Positions 9,981 to 22,182 of a stretch of DNA of 64,000 bases are shown piece by piece (the first letter of the stretch is position 1; each line of letters starts with the position of its first letter). Made by a program: the position numbers and the translations under genes. The DNA lies in NCBI GenBank assembly GCA_030035585.1, contig CM057461.1, positions 170,883,624 through 170,947,623 of the forward strand, given 5' to 3'. The notes below the pieces were generated by a model. That model searched no databases. It was not told the DNA's origin and was given only the letters and a program-made list of their open reading frames with translations. This stretch comes from Dugong dugon. Taxonomy: Eukaryota > Chordata > Mammalia > Sirenia > Dugongidae.

Positions 9981-12222
9981 ATTGTTAGGTGCTGTCGAGT
10001 CTGTTCAGACTCATAGTGACACTTTGTACAACAGAACAAAACACTGCCTGGTCCTGTGCCATCCTCATGATCTTGGTTAGGCTTGAGCCCATTGTTGCAG
10101 CCACTGTGTCAATCCATCTCATTGAGGGTCTTCCTTTTTTTCGCTGACCCTCTACTTTACCAAGCATGATGTCCTTCTCCAGGGATTGATCCTTCCTGAT
10201 AACATGTCCAAAGTATGTCTCACCATTCTTGCTTCTAAGGAGCATTTTGGCTGTACTTCTCCCAAGACACATTTATTTGTTCTTTTGGCAGTCCATGGTA
10301 CATTCAATATTCTTCACCAACACCATAATTCAAAGGCGTAAATTCTTCTTCAGTCTTCCTTATTCATTGTTCAGCTTTCACATATATATGAGGCGTCTGA
10401 ACACACCATTATTTGGGTCAGGTGAACCTTAGTACTCAAGGTGACATCTTTGCTTTTTAACACTTTAAAGAGGTCTTTTGCAGCAGATTTGCCCAATGCA
10501 ATGTGTCATTTGGTTTCTTGACTGCTGCTTCCATGGGTGTTGATTGTGGATCCAAGTAAAATGAAATCCTTGACAACTTCAATCTTTTCTCTGTTTATCA
10601 TGATGTTGCTTATTAGACCAGTTGTAAGGATTTTTTGTTCTCTTTATGTTGAGGTGTAATCCCTACTGAAGGCTGGAGGCTTGGCTCTTCATCAGCAAAT
10701 GCTTCAGGTTCTCTTCACTTTCAGCAAGCAAGGTTGTGTCATCTGCATATTGTAAGTTGTTAATGAGTCTTCCTCCAATCCTGATGGCACATTCTTCTTC
10801 ATATAGTCCATCTTCTTGGATTCTTTGCTCAGCATACAGATTGAATAAGTATGGTGAAAGGATACAACCTTGACGCACACCTTTCCTGACTTTAAAGCAC
10901 GCAGTGTGCCCTTGTTCTGTTCAAATGACTGCCTCTTGGTCTATGTACAGTTTCCTCATGAGCACAATTAAGTGCTCTGGAATTCCCATTGTTTGCAATG
11001 TTATCCATAATTTGTTATGATTCATACAGTCAAATGCCTTTGCATAGTCAATAAAACACTGGTAAACATCTTTCTAGTATTCTCTGCTTTCAGCCAGGAT
11101 CCATCTGACATCAGCAATGATATCCCTCATTCTGCATCCACTTCTGAATCTGGCTTGAATTTCTGGCAGTTCCCTGTTGATATACTGCTTGTGATGGTTA
11201 AGATTATGTGTCAACTTGGCTGGGCCATGATTCTCAGTGTTTAAATGTGATCACTCCCATGATTGAATTCACTGTGCATAGCCAATTAGGTGAAAGGGAC
11301 TTTCCTTGGGAGTGTGGCCTGCATCTGAATATAAGCAGACTTCTGGCTTTTTGCTCCATCTGGATCCTGTGTCTGCTTCCTGTCATCTCATCTCCGGTTC
11401 TTGGGACTTGAGCTGTCAGCTTATCTGCTGAACTTGGGATTCATCGATCTTCACAGCCTGTGAATGGAGCCCTGCTCTCTGATCTGCCGATCTTGGGTCT
11501 GCCAGCCCCTGCAGCTATTTGAATCAGAAGAAACCTTGTGGTCTTGCTGCTGATCTTGGAATTGGTCAACCTTCAAAGCCTGTGAGCGGGAGCCCTGCTC
11601 TCTGACCTGCTGATATTGGGCTCACCGGCTTCTAGGGCTGCATGACTTGGGAGAGGCCTCTACCCTGATCCATGGACTTGGGGCGTTCTAGCCTCTACAA
11701 ACGAGTGAACTATTTCCTTGATATAAATCTCTCTATTTGTATATATTTATATGCTCTACTGGCTTTGCTTCTCTAGAGAACCCAGCCTAAGACACTGCTA
11801 CAACCAATTTTGAATGATCTTCAGCAAAACTTTACTTACCTGTAATATTAATAATATTGTTTTATAATTTCTGCATTCGGTTGGATCACCTTTCTTTGAA
11901 ATAGGCATAGATATGGATCTCTTCCAGTCGGTTGGCCAGGTAGCTGTCTTCCAAATTTTTTGGCATAGACAAGTGAACACTTCCAAACGCTGCATCCATT
12001 TGTTGAAACATCTTAGTTGGTATTCCGTCAATTCCTGGAGCCTTGTTTTTTGCCAAGGTCTTCAGTGCAGCTTGGACTTCTTCCTTCAGTACCATTGGTT
12101 CTTGATCATATGCTACCTCCTGAAATGATTGAATGCTGACCAATTCTTTTTGATATAGTGACTTTGTGTATTCCTTCCATCTTCTTTTGATGCTTCCTGA
12201 GTGGTTCAGTATTTTTGAAACT
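9981..12222 (-). mobile_element. RTE-type LINE, 5'-truncated, broken reverse transcriptase
   Basis: Antisense copy. Its 3' tail lies at left (gttaggtgctgtcgagtc) and its RT region at right. Fragments on the minus strand show QYADDTTLLAESEENLKHLL (the YADD catalytic box), RQGCILSPYLFNLYAEQ, and KNKAPGIDGIPTKMFQQ, all RTE/BovB-type RT motifs. Stops and frameshifts break the frame, and an LTR splits it at 11190-11794. Not mobile. The tail matches the AfroSINE tail, consistent with RTE machinery having moved AfroSINE. Confidence 0.88.
11190..11794 (+). mobile_element. Second-family solo LTR inserted in the RTE LINE
   Basis: Begins tgtgatggttaagattatg and ends agagaacccagcctaagaca, between perfect 5-bp duplications ctgct (11185-11189, 11795-11799). 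Removing it rejoins the RTE sequence as seen unbroken near 24590. It is 605 bp. Same family as 26359-26890. TG...CA ends and 5-bp duplication fit an ERVL/MaLR-like LTR. Confidence 0.92.
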
Positions 12223-12234
12223 TAGGGGGCAATG

Positions 12235-12790
12235 AGTTTATGTGGATGAAGGAGGAACAATTCAGAAAAGGTGGATGAGAATGGTTGTACACTTGAAGAA
12301 TGTAATCAATGTTATTGAGTTGTATATGTAGAAACTGTTGAATTGGTGTATATTCAATACAACATACACCAATGAATTCTCAACAACAATAAAATAAAAG
12401 ATAAATATATAAAAAAAGAACATAGACTCAGAGAACTACCATATGATTCAACAATCCCACTTCTAGGTATATACCCAAGAGACTTGAAAGCAGCAACTCA
12501 AACAGATATATGAATACCAATGTTCATTGCAGCACTATTCACAATAGCCAAAATGTGGAAACAACCTAAAAGTCTATCAACAGATGAATGGATAAACAAA
12601 ATGTACATATATACAATGGAATATTACACAGCCATACAAGGAAGAGAAGTGCTGATACATGCCACAACACGGATGAACCCTGAAAACATTATGCTGAGTA
12701 AGGTAAGACAGTCAAAAAAAGACAAATATCCAGAGTAGATGGCTCTTATATGAAATATCTAGAATAGGCAAATGTATAGAGACCAAAGTT
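12235..12790 (+). mobile_element. L1 fragments, 3' UTR then ORF2 end
   Basis: A 3' UTR-like block (tgtatatgtagaaactgttg ... ataaaataaaag) precedes an ORF2 end: a 72-codon ORF has MFIAALFTIAKMWKQPKS and MEYYTAIQGREV, the usual C-terminal ORF2p end. Two L1 pieces lie head to tail. Confidence 0.75.
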
Positions 12791-12804
12791 TATTAGTGGT
12801 TACC

Positions 12805-12945
12805 AGATGGCACAGAGCCTTGGTGATTAAGGTGCTCAACTGGTAACCAAAAAGTCAGTGGTTTGAACCTACCAGGCACTCCACAAGAGAAAGATGTGAC
12901 ATAGGGTCCCTATGAGTCGGAATCACCTCGATGGCAATGGCTTTT
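12805..12945 (+). mobile_element. AfroSINE, middle deleted
   Basis: Head gagccttggtgattaaggtg and tail gagtcggaatcacctcgatgg; the usual ggaaaccctatgg block is missing. Confidence 0.75.
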
Positions 12946-12949
12946 GGGT

Positions 12950-13400
12950 TACTAGGGGTGGGAAGGAAAGAGGAAGGGGGAGTCATTGTTCAGGAAGCAT
13001 TGAGTATCTATTAATGGTAATGGAAAATTTCGCAATGGATACTGGTAATGTTTGCACAATATGGCTAATGTAATCAGTGTCACTGAATTGTACGTGAACA
13101 ACAAAAAAAAAAGTTCAATTGGCAAATGTTGTGTTATATATATTTTTACCCCCATAAACTGACAACATGAATGAATCTCACAGACATAATAATGAGCAAA
13201 AGAAGGCAGATACAAAAGAGAACATATTGTATGATTTCATTTATATGAAGTTTAAGAACAGCAAAACTAATGTATGATGATAAAAGTCAGAATAGTAGTT
13301 ATCTCTGAGGCCAGGGTGATGGGGGTACTAGATATTGCCTAGGAAGGGATTCAAGAGTGCTTTCTGGGATACTGAATATGTTATTTATCTTGATCTGGAT
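12950..13400 (+). mobile_element. L1 3' UTR, old
   Basis: Continues the L1 signal: gtcactgaattgtacgtg, then an A-tract, then atgatttcatttatatgaag, features of old L1 3' ends. No ORF. Confidence 0.5.
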
Positions 13401-13406
13401 AAGGTT

Positions 13407-13616
13407 GTTGTTGTTATTATTGTGTGCCATCAAGTCAATTCCAACTCATATTGACCCTATAGGAAAGAGTAGAACTGCCCCATAGAGTTACCAAGGCTGT
13501 AATCTTTACGGAAGCAGACTGCCACATCTTTCTCCCATGGAGCAACTGGTGGGTTCTAACTGTTGACTTTTTGGTTAGCAGTCAAGCACCTAACCATCGT
13601 CCCACCAGGGCTCCTT
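13407..13616 (-). mobile_element. AfroSINE
   Basis: Full-length antisense copy (gtgtgccatcaagtcaattc ... cccaccagggctcc), flanked by similar ctggataagg / ttagataggg. Confidence 0.85.
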
Positions 13617-13939
13617 TAGATAGGGATTACCTAGTGAATCTAATACTTTAAAAATTCATCAAGCTCTCTATTTGAAATGTATAACTTTACTTTCTCTATG
13701 CTATACCTCAAAAAGAAGTAGAAAAAACAAAATATACTTATTTTTAACTTCTCCCCAAAAGAAAGGTAGATCAAAGATAAAGGAAGTGAGAACTGAACAG
13801 AGCATCCTATTAGTTTTCTCAAGTAGGATATTTCTTTGCCTATGGTGTCGTTCCAGAACCCAGAATCAGAAAATGGCTTTTTTCTTCTTGGCTGCAGTGT
13901 AGTGATTCTTTGTGTAGATCTCTCCAAGGAGTTGTCAAC

Positions 13940-13998
13940 TGATGTGTGTATGTACATGTGTGTGTCAGTGTGTTAGTGTGTGTATGTGTGTGTGTACT
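13940..13998. repeat. (TG)n-rich microsatellite
   Basis: Imperfect tgtgtg/tatgtg run. Confidence 0.85.
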
Positions 13999-14302
13999 AC
14001 TTTGTGATACTCACTGAGCTGCACATAACTCATTTCCACATATTTGTGTAACTGGGGTCACCCTATTTCCTTCTGCTGACCTACTTTCACACTCAGTTTG
14101 TTAAAAAACCGTCTATTCAGAGTATTCCGTAACCCCTGGCAAAGTCCTCCAGAGAAAAGTGGGCAAGCGTGAGCTCCATCATGTTCGATTTACTGCAGTG
14201 TTTCCGAATATTGTTTCATAAATTTGTATTACAGAGTAACTTATGACTGAATTTACTCACACTTTTTATATTGGAAAATTCGATCCTTTCTGAACAATTC
14301 AG

Positions 14303-14520
14303 GGAGCCCCTGGGTGGCGCAAGTGGTTAGGCACTTGACAACTAGCCGAAACGTCGTTAGCAGTTTGAACACATCCAGAAGCACCTCGGAAGAAAGATCT
14401 GGTGATCCGCTTCCAAAAGGTCACAGTCTTGAAAACCCTATGGAGCAGTTCTACTCTGCATATGTGGGGTTACCATGAGTTGGAATCAACTTAATGGCCA
14501 CTGACAACAATAACAACAAT
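14303..14520 (+). mobile_element. AfroSINE, divergent subfamily
   Basis: agcccctgggtggcgcaagtgg head with an insertion-rich middle (gaagcacctcggaagaaag), as also at 17158, 34935, 57225 and 60250, so at least two AfroSINE subfamilies occur. Confidence 0.8.
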
Positions 14521-14955
14521 TAGGGTTGCCCTTTTCCCGCATTCTCCATCCAGGGTAAAACTTGTCTTTAAAATATAACTATGTGTTTATAATTATCAGA
14601 AAAAAGAGTTGCAAGTGTAGGGAGAGAGGGCCACAGAGGAAAATAGTCCTGGGATCTCAGTGTCCCCCACTCTTTTTCTTCTCCATTTGTGAAGCTTTTT
14701 ACATTTTTCAACTCTGAACAGCAGACAATTAGTGGGATGACTTTATATTCTTTGCATTATTGTTGTTTTGGACTTAAATAGTTCTTAGCAAAAGCTTGCT
14801 TAAAATGACATCCTACTTCAAACCTTGAATAGAAACCAATCCCTATGGTCCCCTGGTAGCTAAATAACAAATAGGCTCAAAAAACAATGAATATCACCTA
14901 TAAGAACTGTGCTGCTTTTAAAAATGGCCTAGATGAGACCAAATGGTCAACCATT
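14521..14955. other. Unassigned AT-rich stretch
   Basis: Neither exon nor repeat recognised. Confidence 0.35.
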
Positions 14956-15168
14956 ACTTTAAAACAAAGTTGAGAACATAAGGGGGCAGAGAAACTAGAC
15001 TAATGGAAACGGAACAACCAGGATAGAAATAATGAGAATGTTCATGCATTGTGAAGAAAGTAGCCAATGTCACTGAACAACCTGTGTAGAAATTGTTGAA
15101 TGGGAACTTAAAGTGCCATGTAAACCTTCACCGAAAATACAATAAAATATATTAAAAAAAAAAAAAAA
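14956..15168 (+). mobile_element. L1 3' end with poly(A)
   Basis: gccatgtaaaccttcaccg ... ataaaatatatt followed by an A-tract at 15153-15168. The same ending occurs at 55490-55700. Confidence 0.7.
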
Positions 15169-15389
15169 GACTTCCTACAGAGAAATGCTTAGTAAATAAG
15201 AATGAGAGTCATCTTCCTGAAACATTTGAGGGAGTCCCTAGTCATTGTCAAGAAGAGAAGTTCTTCACACTATAGATGCAGTGGAATAAACCTGGGAGGA
15301 ATGAGTATATCCAGGAAGGGAGAAAAACAGAAAGGCAGCAGCATTTAAACTCGATTGCTACGGTAAGTTGAGCTCCTCACCCTCCCACA

Positions 15390-15735
15390 CCACACACAGC
15401 ATACATACACACACACCCCAACACACACCATACACACACACACACACACACCCCAGTATACACCATACACACACACTTCAACACACACCGTACACACACA
15501 CACCATACACACACACCCCAACACACACCATACACACACCCCAACACACACCATACACACACACATCCCAACACGCACCATACACACCCCCCAACACATA
15601 CTATACATGTACATACACACCACACACACACCATACGCACACACCCCAGCACACACCATACACACAACACACACCAACACACACTATACATACGCACACA
15701 CACACCATACACACACACACACACTCACTGACACA
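15390..15735. repeat. CA-rich minisatellite
   Basis: About 340 bp of accatacacacacacccc-like units with variable spacing, derived from a (CA)n run. Because the unit lacks stops in several frames it yields long spurious ORFs on both strands (15345-15766). Probably length-variable. Confidence 0.92.
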
Positions 15736-15839
15736 GAGACAGAAAGTTTTGGTATTCTTCAGCTAATGGGATTGGCACTGCTTAAAGCAGACTGCCAGGT
15801 CATTGTCTGCAACCACAGCAAGAGAAACATTATTTAAAG

Positions 15840-16135
15840 GCCATTCAGACCCTAAAAGAAGCGGCTGAGCAGAGTAATTATCGGAGACTCCCCATTAACT
15901 AGGGCATCCTTGCTCTTTATCTGTGCTGTTTTAATAAGGCCCACTAATGGGACTATGGGGGAGGGGGCACGCTAATGGTTCTAAAAAAGCCCCTTCTTGG
16001 CCCCTTTATTACTGAGGACTGTCTTTAAAGACGCTGACAGTAAAGCCAGAAGTTACCGTACTGCAAAACGACCTTCACAAAAACTAGGTTTGGACCCCTG
16101 CTGCTTAGGACTCAGGTTTCAAAATTAGGAAACAT
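15840..16135. other. Non-repetitive stretch with TAAT-core motifs
   Basis: No transposon seen. It has several ATTA/TAAT cores (agtaattatcgg, ccattaactag, cactaatggg, gctaatggtt). Could be a regulatory element, but only a conservation comparison could say. Confidence 0.25.
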
Positions 16136-16539
16136 CTTTGTCTTTGTCTTTTATCCTAAGATTATTTTCCTCCAGTTCCTCTTATCTTTCCTTATGCTTT
16201 GGTTTCCTGGGAACGTCCCAGTGGAAACAGCAGCACCCACTGGTAGTAAAGGGGAATTATACTCCTAAGGAATTTCCTGTAGCTTGTGTCCTCTACTCAT
16301 TTTCCAGCACTAGATTTATCTGGGAAAATTGCCTGCCCCATTATTCCTTTTAAAATATAAAACTGTAAGTCAATCACACACTTACATTTCAAGGTTAGTG
16401 TGGCCACCTAAATTCAAACTGTTTTATTATAACCAGCCAGCTTTATAATTAAGGCCCCAGACACTCAGCTCTCCTGGAGGCTTTTGTCACACAAGGGGGT
16501 CTCTTGACCGTTATTAGTTTTGGCTAGGAAGTGGTCCGA

Positions 16540-17060
16540 GTTGCACATTTATCTTCATTTCCCCTGTCTAGATCCTAGACCAAGCTGCCATCTTTGCTTC
16601 TCTGGACAACTGATTAGTCTCCCAGCTGGTCTCCCAGCAGCACTACTGGCCCCTCCAATCCATTTTCCCTACAGCACCCAGAGTAATCTTTTCAAAGCAG
16701 AAATCTGATTCGGCATTTCAGTGGGTTCCTATCATCCATAAGAATTCTTAATGTCATCAATAAGACCTATGCATGGTCTGGCCCTTTCTTCCTCTCTAGC
16801 AACATCTTTCGCTATGCTCCCCCCAGTTGCCTACTTCAGCCTTGTGACCCTTTTTCAGTGCCGTGAACATGTTATGCTCATTTCTGCCACAGGGCCTTTG
16901 CAGAATGATGATTCTGCCTGAAACAGTCTTTGCCCAAGCAGTCTCTACTCATCCTTCAGTTCTCAGCTCTATGGTCACGTCCTCAGGAAAGTCTTCCCTT
17001 ACTGCTCTTTCTAGGTCATCTACTTCTATTTTATGCATTTAACTACTTGCAGTAGTTAAC
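16540..17060 (+). mobile_element. L2 LINE 3' part
   Basis: cttttcaaagcagaaatctg, gcatggtctggccc, cacagggcctttgcag and cttccctta match the familiar L2 3' region in order. Old, no ORF. Confidence 0.75.
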
Positions 17061-17157
17061 ATTTTATATTTATGTGAATGATTATAATTAATTACTTTCC
17101 ACTGAGATGTAAGTTTCAGGCGAATAACCATACATACATATATATTTATATATACTT

Positions 17158-17360
17158 AAGGTCCCTGGCTGGCACAAACGGTTTGCACTTGGTTACTAAC
17201 CCAATGGTTGGCGGTATGAATCCACTCAGCAGTGCCACAGAAGTAAGGTCTGGCAATCTACTTCCATAAAATTACAGACAGCCATGAAAACCCTATGGAG
17301 TGCACTTCTACTCAAAAGCACATAGGGTTGCCATGAGTCAAAATTGACTCCACAGCAACA
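17158..17360 (+). mobile_element. AfroSINE
   Basis: ggtccctggctggcacaaacgg head to aaattgactccacagcaac tail. Confidence 0.8.
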
Positions 17361-17391
17361 AGTTATGTATATTTATATGTATACTTATATA

Positions 17392-17545
17392 GGAGCCCTG
17401 GTGGCACAGTGGTTAAGAGCTGTGGCTGCTAACCAAAAGGTCAGCAGTTTGAATTCACCAGTCTCTCCTTGGAAACCCTATGGAGCAGTTCTACTCTTTC
17501 CTGTAGGGAAGCTCTGAGTTGGAATTGACTCGACAGCAACAGGTT
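17392..17545 (+). mobile_element. AfroSINE
   Basis: aggagccctggtggcacagt head to attgactcgacagcaacagg tail, 30 bp after the previous copy in the same orientation. Confidence 0.88.
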
Positions 17546-17567
17546 ACATTTACATTAATATGCATTG

Positions 17568-17600
17568 ATACACACACACAAACACACACACACACACACA
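17568..17600. repeat. (CA)n microsatellite
   Basis: cacacacacaaacacacaca run directly downstream of the AfroSINE. Confidence 0.9.
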
Positions 17601-17964
17601 ATTGGCTCAGTGCCTCTTGAGACCCCAATTAAAAAAAAAAAGTAATAGTTTTGGCATATCTTCCTTTGACATTTTTCTTTATGCGTAGTCTCATCACTTC
17701 TTTCTATCACTCCTCCCCTCAGAAAAACCATCAAATGGCATTCTCCTTTATTCATAGCTTTGCAACTTCCTTTGTTCACTTGACAATCATCCTTCACATC
17801 AGTGTCTTGTCAAGCTTTTTCTATTAGTCCTAAAGATTTACCTCCTTCTTTTTAATGACCCGATAGTATTTCACTGCATAACAAAGTATCATATAATGAA
17901 GTACCGCAATTTACCACTGTTGGTTCTTAGTTTGGGAAAACTCTGGGTGATAGCGGTGTTTTAA

Positions 17965-19832
17965 AACATAGTTGAGAAGATGGCTGTGCTATGTGGTGTG
18001 CTCAAACTTTGAGAAGATCAGCTGGAATTGAGGCCTGAGTGTTTGAAGTGACCTCTCAACACTTTAGCAAATGGAAGAAATGATGAAGTAAAAGAGCTGA
18101 ACAGAAGATTTCAAAGGGCAGCTTGAGAAGACAAAGTATTATAATGAAATATGCAAAGACCTGGAGTTAGAAAACCAAAAGGGAAGAACACGCTCAGCAT
18201 TTCTCAAGCTGAAAGAGCCAAAGAAAAAATTCAAGCCTCAAGGTGCAATTTTGAAGAATTCTATGGGCAAAATACTGAACGCCGCAGGAAGCATCAAAAG
18301 AAGATGGAAGGAATGCACAGTCTCTGTACCGAAAAGAATTGGTCAACCTTCAATCATTTCAGGAGGTAGCACATGATCAAGAACTGATGGCATTGAAGGA
18401 AGAGGTCCAGGCTGCACTGAGGCATTGGCAAAAAACAAGACTCCAGGAATTGACAGAATACCAGCTGAAATGTTTCAACAAACAGATGCAGTGCTGGAGA
18501 TGCTGACTTGTCTATGCCAAGAAATTTGGAAGACGGCTACCTGGCCAACCTACTGGAAGAGATCCATATTTGTGCCCATTCCAAAGAAAGGTGAGCCAAC
18601 AGAATGTGGAAATTATCGAACAATATCATTAATGTCACACACAAGTAACATTTTGTTGAAGATAATTCGGTTGTAGCAGTACATTAACAGGGAACTGCCA
18701 GAAACACAAGCCGGATTCAGAGGAGGACATGGAAAGAGGAATATCATTGCTGATGTCTGATGGGTCTTGGGCTGAAAGCAGAGAATACCAGAAAGATGTT
18801 TACCTATGTTTTATTGACTATGCAAAGGCATTCGACTGCGTGGATCATAACAAATTATGAATAACATTGTGAATAATGGGAATTACAGAACACCTAATTG
18901 TGCTTATGCGGAATTTGAACAACAGGCAGTTGTTCAAGCAGAACAAGGGAATACTAGGTGGTTTAAAATCAGGAAAGTTGTATGTCAGGATTGTATCTTT
19001 TCACCGTACTTATCCAATCTGTATGCTGAGCAAGTAATCTGAGAAGCTGGACTATATAAAGAAAAACATGGAATCAGGATTGGTGGAAGACTCATTAACA
19101 ATCTGTGATATGCAGATGACACAACCTTGCTTGCTGAAAATGAAGAGGACTTGAAGCACTTACTGATGAAGATCAAAGACCACAGCCTTCAGTATGGATT
19201 ACATCTTAACATAAAGAAAACAAAAATCCTTACAACTGGACAAATAAGCAACATCATGATAAATGGAGAAAAGATTGAAGCTGTCAAGGATTTCATTTTA
19301 TTTGGATCCACAATCAACACACATGGAAGCAGCAGAAAGAAACCAAACAACATATTGCACTGGACATGTCTGCTGCAAAAGATGTCTTCAAAGGATTGAA
19401 AAGCAAAGATATTACATGCATGTGAAAGCTGGACAATGAATAAGGAAAACTGAAGAAAAGTTGATGCCTTTGAATTATGATGTTGGTGAAGAACACTGAA
19501 TATACCATGGACTGCCAGAAGAACGAACAAATCTATCTTGGAAGAAGTACAGCCAGAGTGCTCTTTGGAAGCGAGGATGGTGAGACTTCAACTCACGTAC
19601 TTTGGACATGTTATCAGGAAGGACCAGTCCCTGCAGAAGGACATCATACTTGGCAAGATACAGGGTCAGTGAAAAAGAAGGAGACCGTCTATGAGACAGA
19701 TTGACACAGTGGCTGCAACAATGGTCTCAAATATTGTGAGGATGGCTCAGGACTAGGCAGTGTTCTCGTTTTGTTGTGCAAAGGGTCGCTATAAGTCAGA
19801 ACTGACTTGACGGCACCTAACAACAATACCAA
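17965..19832 (+). mobile_element. RTE-type LINE, sense, broken reverse transcriptase
   Basis: Longest RT relic in the window. In order: KNKTPGIDRIPAEMFQQ and FVPIPKKGEPTECGNYRTI (18425-18676), CFIDYAKAFDCVDHN (about 18810), a degraded SPYLSNLYAEQ (about 19010), then YADDTTLLAENEEDLKHLL (about 19110-19165) and YGLHLNIKKTKIL. The 3' end reads cttgacggcacctaacaaca. Several stops and shifts separate these pieces, so it is dead. RTE/BovB-like RT by motif order. Confidence 0.9.
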
Positions 19833-19901
19833 AAACAGCTAGCATAAATACTTATAAAAAAGCAAAATAGAAGACCCCAATCCAGATCTTTCCACAGGTG
19901 T

Positions 19902-20362
19902 TGTCTTAGTTATCTAGTGCTGCTATAACAGGAATACCACAAGTGGATGGCTTTAACAAAAAAATTTACTTTCTCACAGTGAGGAGGCTAAAAGTCCAAA
20001 TTCAGGGTGGTGACTATAGGGTCACTATGAGTTGGAATCGACTCAATGGCAACGGGTTTTTTTTTTTTTAACAGGTTGTAAGAGAGGGCTCTCCCTGTCA
20101 GCTCTGGAAAGAGGTCCTTGTTTCTTCTAAGATTCTGTTCCTTGGGGATTTTCCTGTGGCTTGGCGTCTATCTTTCCCCACCTCTGCTTGCTTAATCAGC
20201 TCTTTTATATCTCAAAAGAAACTGATTTAAGACACGCCCAATACTAATATTGCCTCATTAACATAACAAAGAAAACCCATTCCGAAGTGGGATTATAACC
20301 ACAGGTATAGGGGTTAGGATTTACAACATATATTTTGGGGGGATACAATTCTATCCATAATG
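19902..20362 (-). mobile_element. MaLR solo LTR, antisense, with an AfroSINE tail inside
   Basis: tgtcttagttatctagtgctg to tctatccataatg between perfect ggtgt duplications (19897-19901, 20363-20367). A truncated AfroSINE 3' end with its own A/T tail (about 20010-20072) interrupts it. Confidence 0.88.
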
Positions 20363-20369
20363 GGTGTCT

Positions 20370-21000
20370 TTTTAAGAGAGACCATTCTCAGCTCCACAAA
20401 TTTGTTTCTAACAGGTGGCCATTTCTTTAGTGTGGTGGTAGAGCTCTTTAACCTCAGCCTGTCCTGTCCCTAGAAATTTGGAAGTCTTTGTGACCAGAAA
20501 GTTTCTTCCAGTCACTGCTACTGTGGTCTGTAAGTCTTTTCTCTTAACATTGTTTTCCCTGAACTCATCCTTCAGACCATGCCATTTTCTGAGGTGGGAA
20601 ACATTAAGGAAACATATATCTGATCATGCAAACTTTCACCAAAAAAATATGTTCTTTACTTCATTGAGGGCAAAATAAGAAAACATGAGCTTACACTTCA
20701 AGGGAAAAAACTAGGTTTGACGGAAGAGAGAGCTTCCTCAAGTTTAGGTAGCTTTGGCTTTAAAAACACCACCCAAATCATGCCTATTGCTTTTTATCTT
20801 TCCCTTGCTCCAGGAGTTACTTTGCAGGTGGGGCCAATGATTCATAAGTGAATGGTAAGTAGTTAGTGTTGCTACTGGGGCCACTGCTGCTTTTTGCTCT
20901 AGGCAAATTCAGCAAGATTGAAAGATGAGTAGACAGAAAAAGAAGTGTCAGTATTTGCCTTTGTGGTAGCTGGCTTCTGGTTTTAACAGTCTCTAGGCCT
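20370..21000. other. Unassigned stretch
   Basis: No coding or repeat signal recognised beyond an A-rich 66-codon ORF without motifs. Confidence 0.35.
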
Positions 21001-21006
21001 TATGTG

Positions 21007-21215
21007 GAAGGAGCCCTGGTGACGCAGTGGTTAAGCACTTGGATGCTAACCAAAAGGTTGGCGGTTCAAATCCACCAGCTGCTCCCCGAGAGAAAGATGT
21101 GGCAGTCTGTTTTGTAAAGATTTACAGCCTTGGAAACTCTAAGGGGCAGTTATACTCTGTCCTATAGGGGCACTATGAGTCCGAATCCACTCTACAGCAA
21201 TGAATTTTGTTGTTA
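21007..21215 (+). mobile_element. AfroSINE
   Basis: ggagccctggtgacgcagtgg head to tccactctacagcaatg tail. Confidence 0.87.
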
Positions 21216-21442
21216 GACCTCAAAATATGTATTCAGGGTAATTAAATATGATAATATACTATTTAATTTCTTTGTTCATCACAATAAAGAAAAGTCACAC
21301 AGTAGAACAAAATTTCAATTTCCTGAATAATATCATGGGTGAAGTCCTCATCAAATTTTCTTTCTTCCTTTTCAAAACTTGTTCATTCATTCAGTAAGTC
21401 TATTTTAAACCTGTACTATATACACAGTACTATTTGGGGACT

Positions 21443-21605
21443 AGGAAGCCTTGGTGGCATAGTGGTTAAGAGCTATGGCTGCTAACCAAAAGGTTGGCAG
21501 TTTGAATCCACCAGGTGCTCCTTGGAAACCCTATGGGTCAGTTCTACTCTGTCCTATGGGGTCACTATGAGTGAGAATTGACTCAACAGCAATGGGTTTT
21601 TGGTT
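21443..21605 (+). mobile_element. AfroSINE
   Basis: gaagccttggtggcatagtgg head to ttgactcaacagcaatggg tail. Confidence 0.87.
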
Positions 21606-22182
21606 TTTATTTGGGGACAAAAGGAAATATATAGTTGCCTTTTCCATCTTTAGAGATCCTGAAAATTAACTTTTAAAAAATCAAGACACAAATAAATATA
21701 TGACGCTAATTAAAATAAAATGAAAAAATAGAATATGGAAAGGGAAATAGTAACATTACAGTAGAGAAACCTGGCAAACACTGCCTCAACCATGATGAAG
21801 TTAACACCAATAGTGACATCATGGGGATATCATGTACCCCCTGATCTGATGAGACAAGAAGGACACTTTACCTCTGGTGTATTCTTTCTAAAAACCCATA
21901 ACCCCAGTTCTAATCATGAGAAAAACATTAGATAAACCCAATTTGAGGAACAGTACTCAAAACTGTTGAAGTCATGAAAAACAAGGGGATTGAGAAACTG
22001 TCACAGACCAGAGGAGACTAGAGAGACATGACACCTAAATGCAATGCGGCACCCTGGACAGAAGGAGCTCTGGTGACGAAGTGGTTAAGCGCTTGACTGC
22101 TAACCAAAAAGTCGGCAGACAGTCGCTCCACAGGAGAAAGATGTGGGAGTTTGCTTCCTTAAAGATTGTTGTTGTTAGGTAC

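Noticed and set aside
15345-15837. Four overlapping ORFs of 76-132 codons on both strands
   Set aside because: They follow the CA-rich minisatellite, whose unit lacks stops; the products are Cys/Val/Gly or His/Thr repeats without any domain.
18425-18676. Reverse-transcriptase-like ORF as an active or host gene
   Set aside because: One fragment of a broken RTE LINE; the other RT motifs lie in different frames with stops between.
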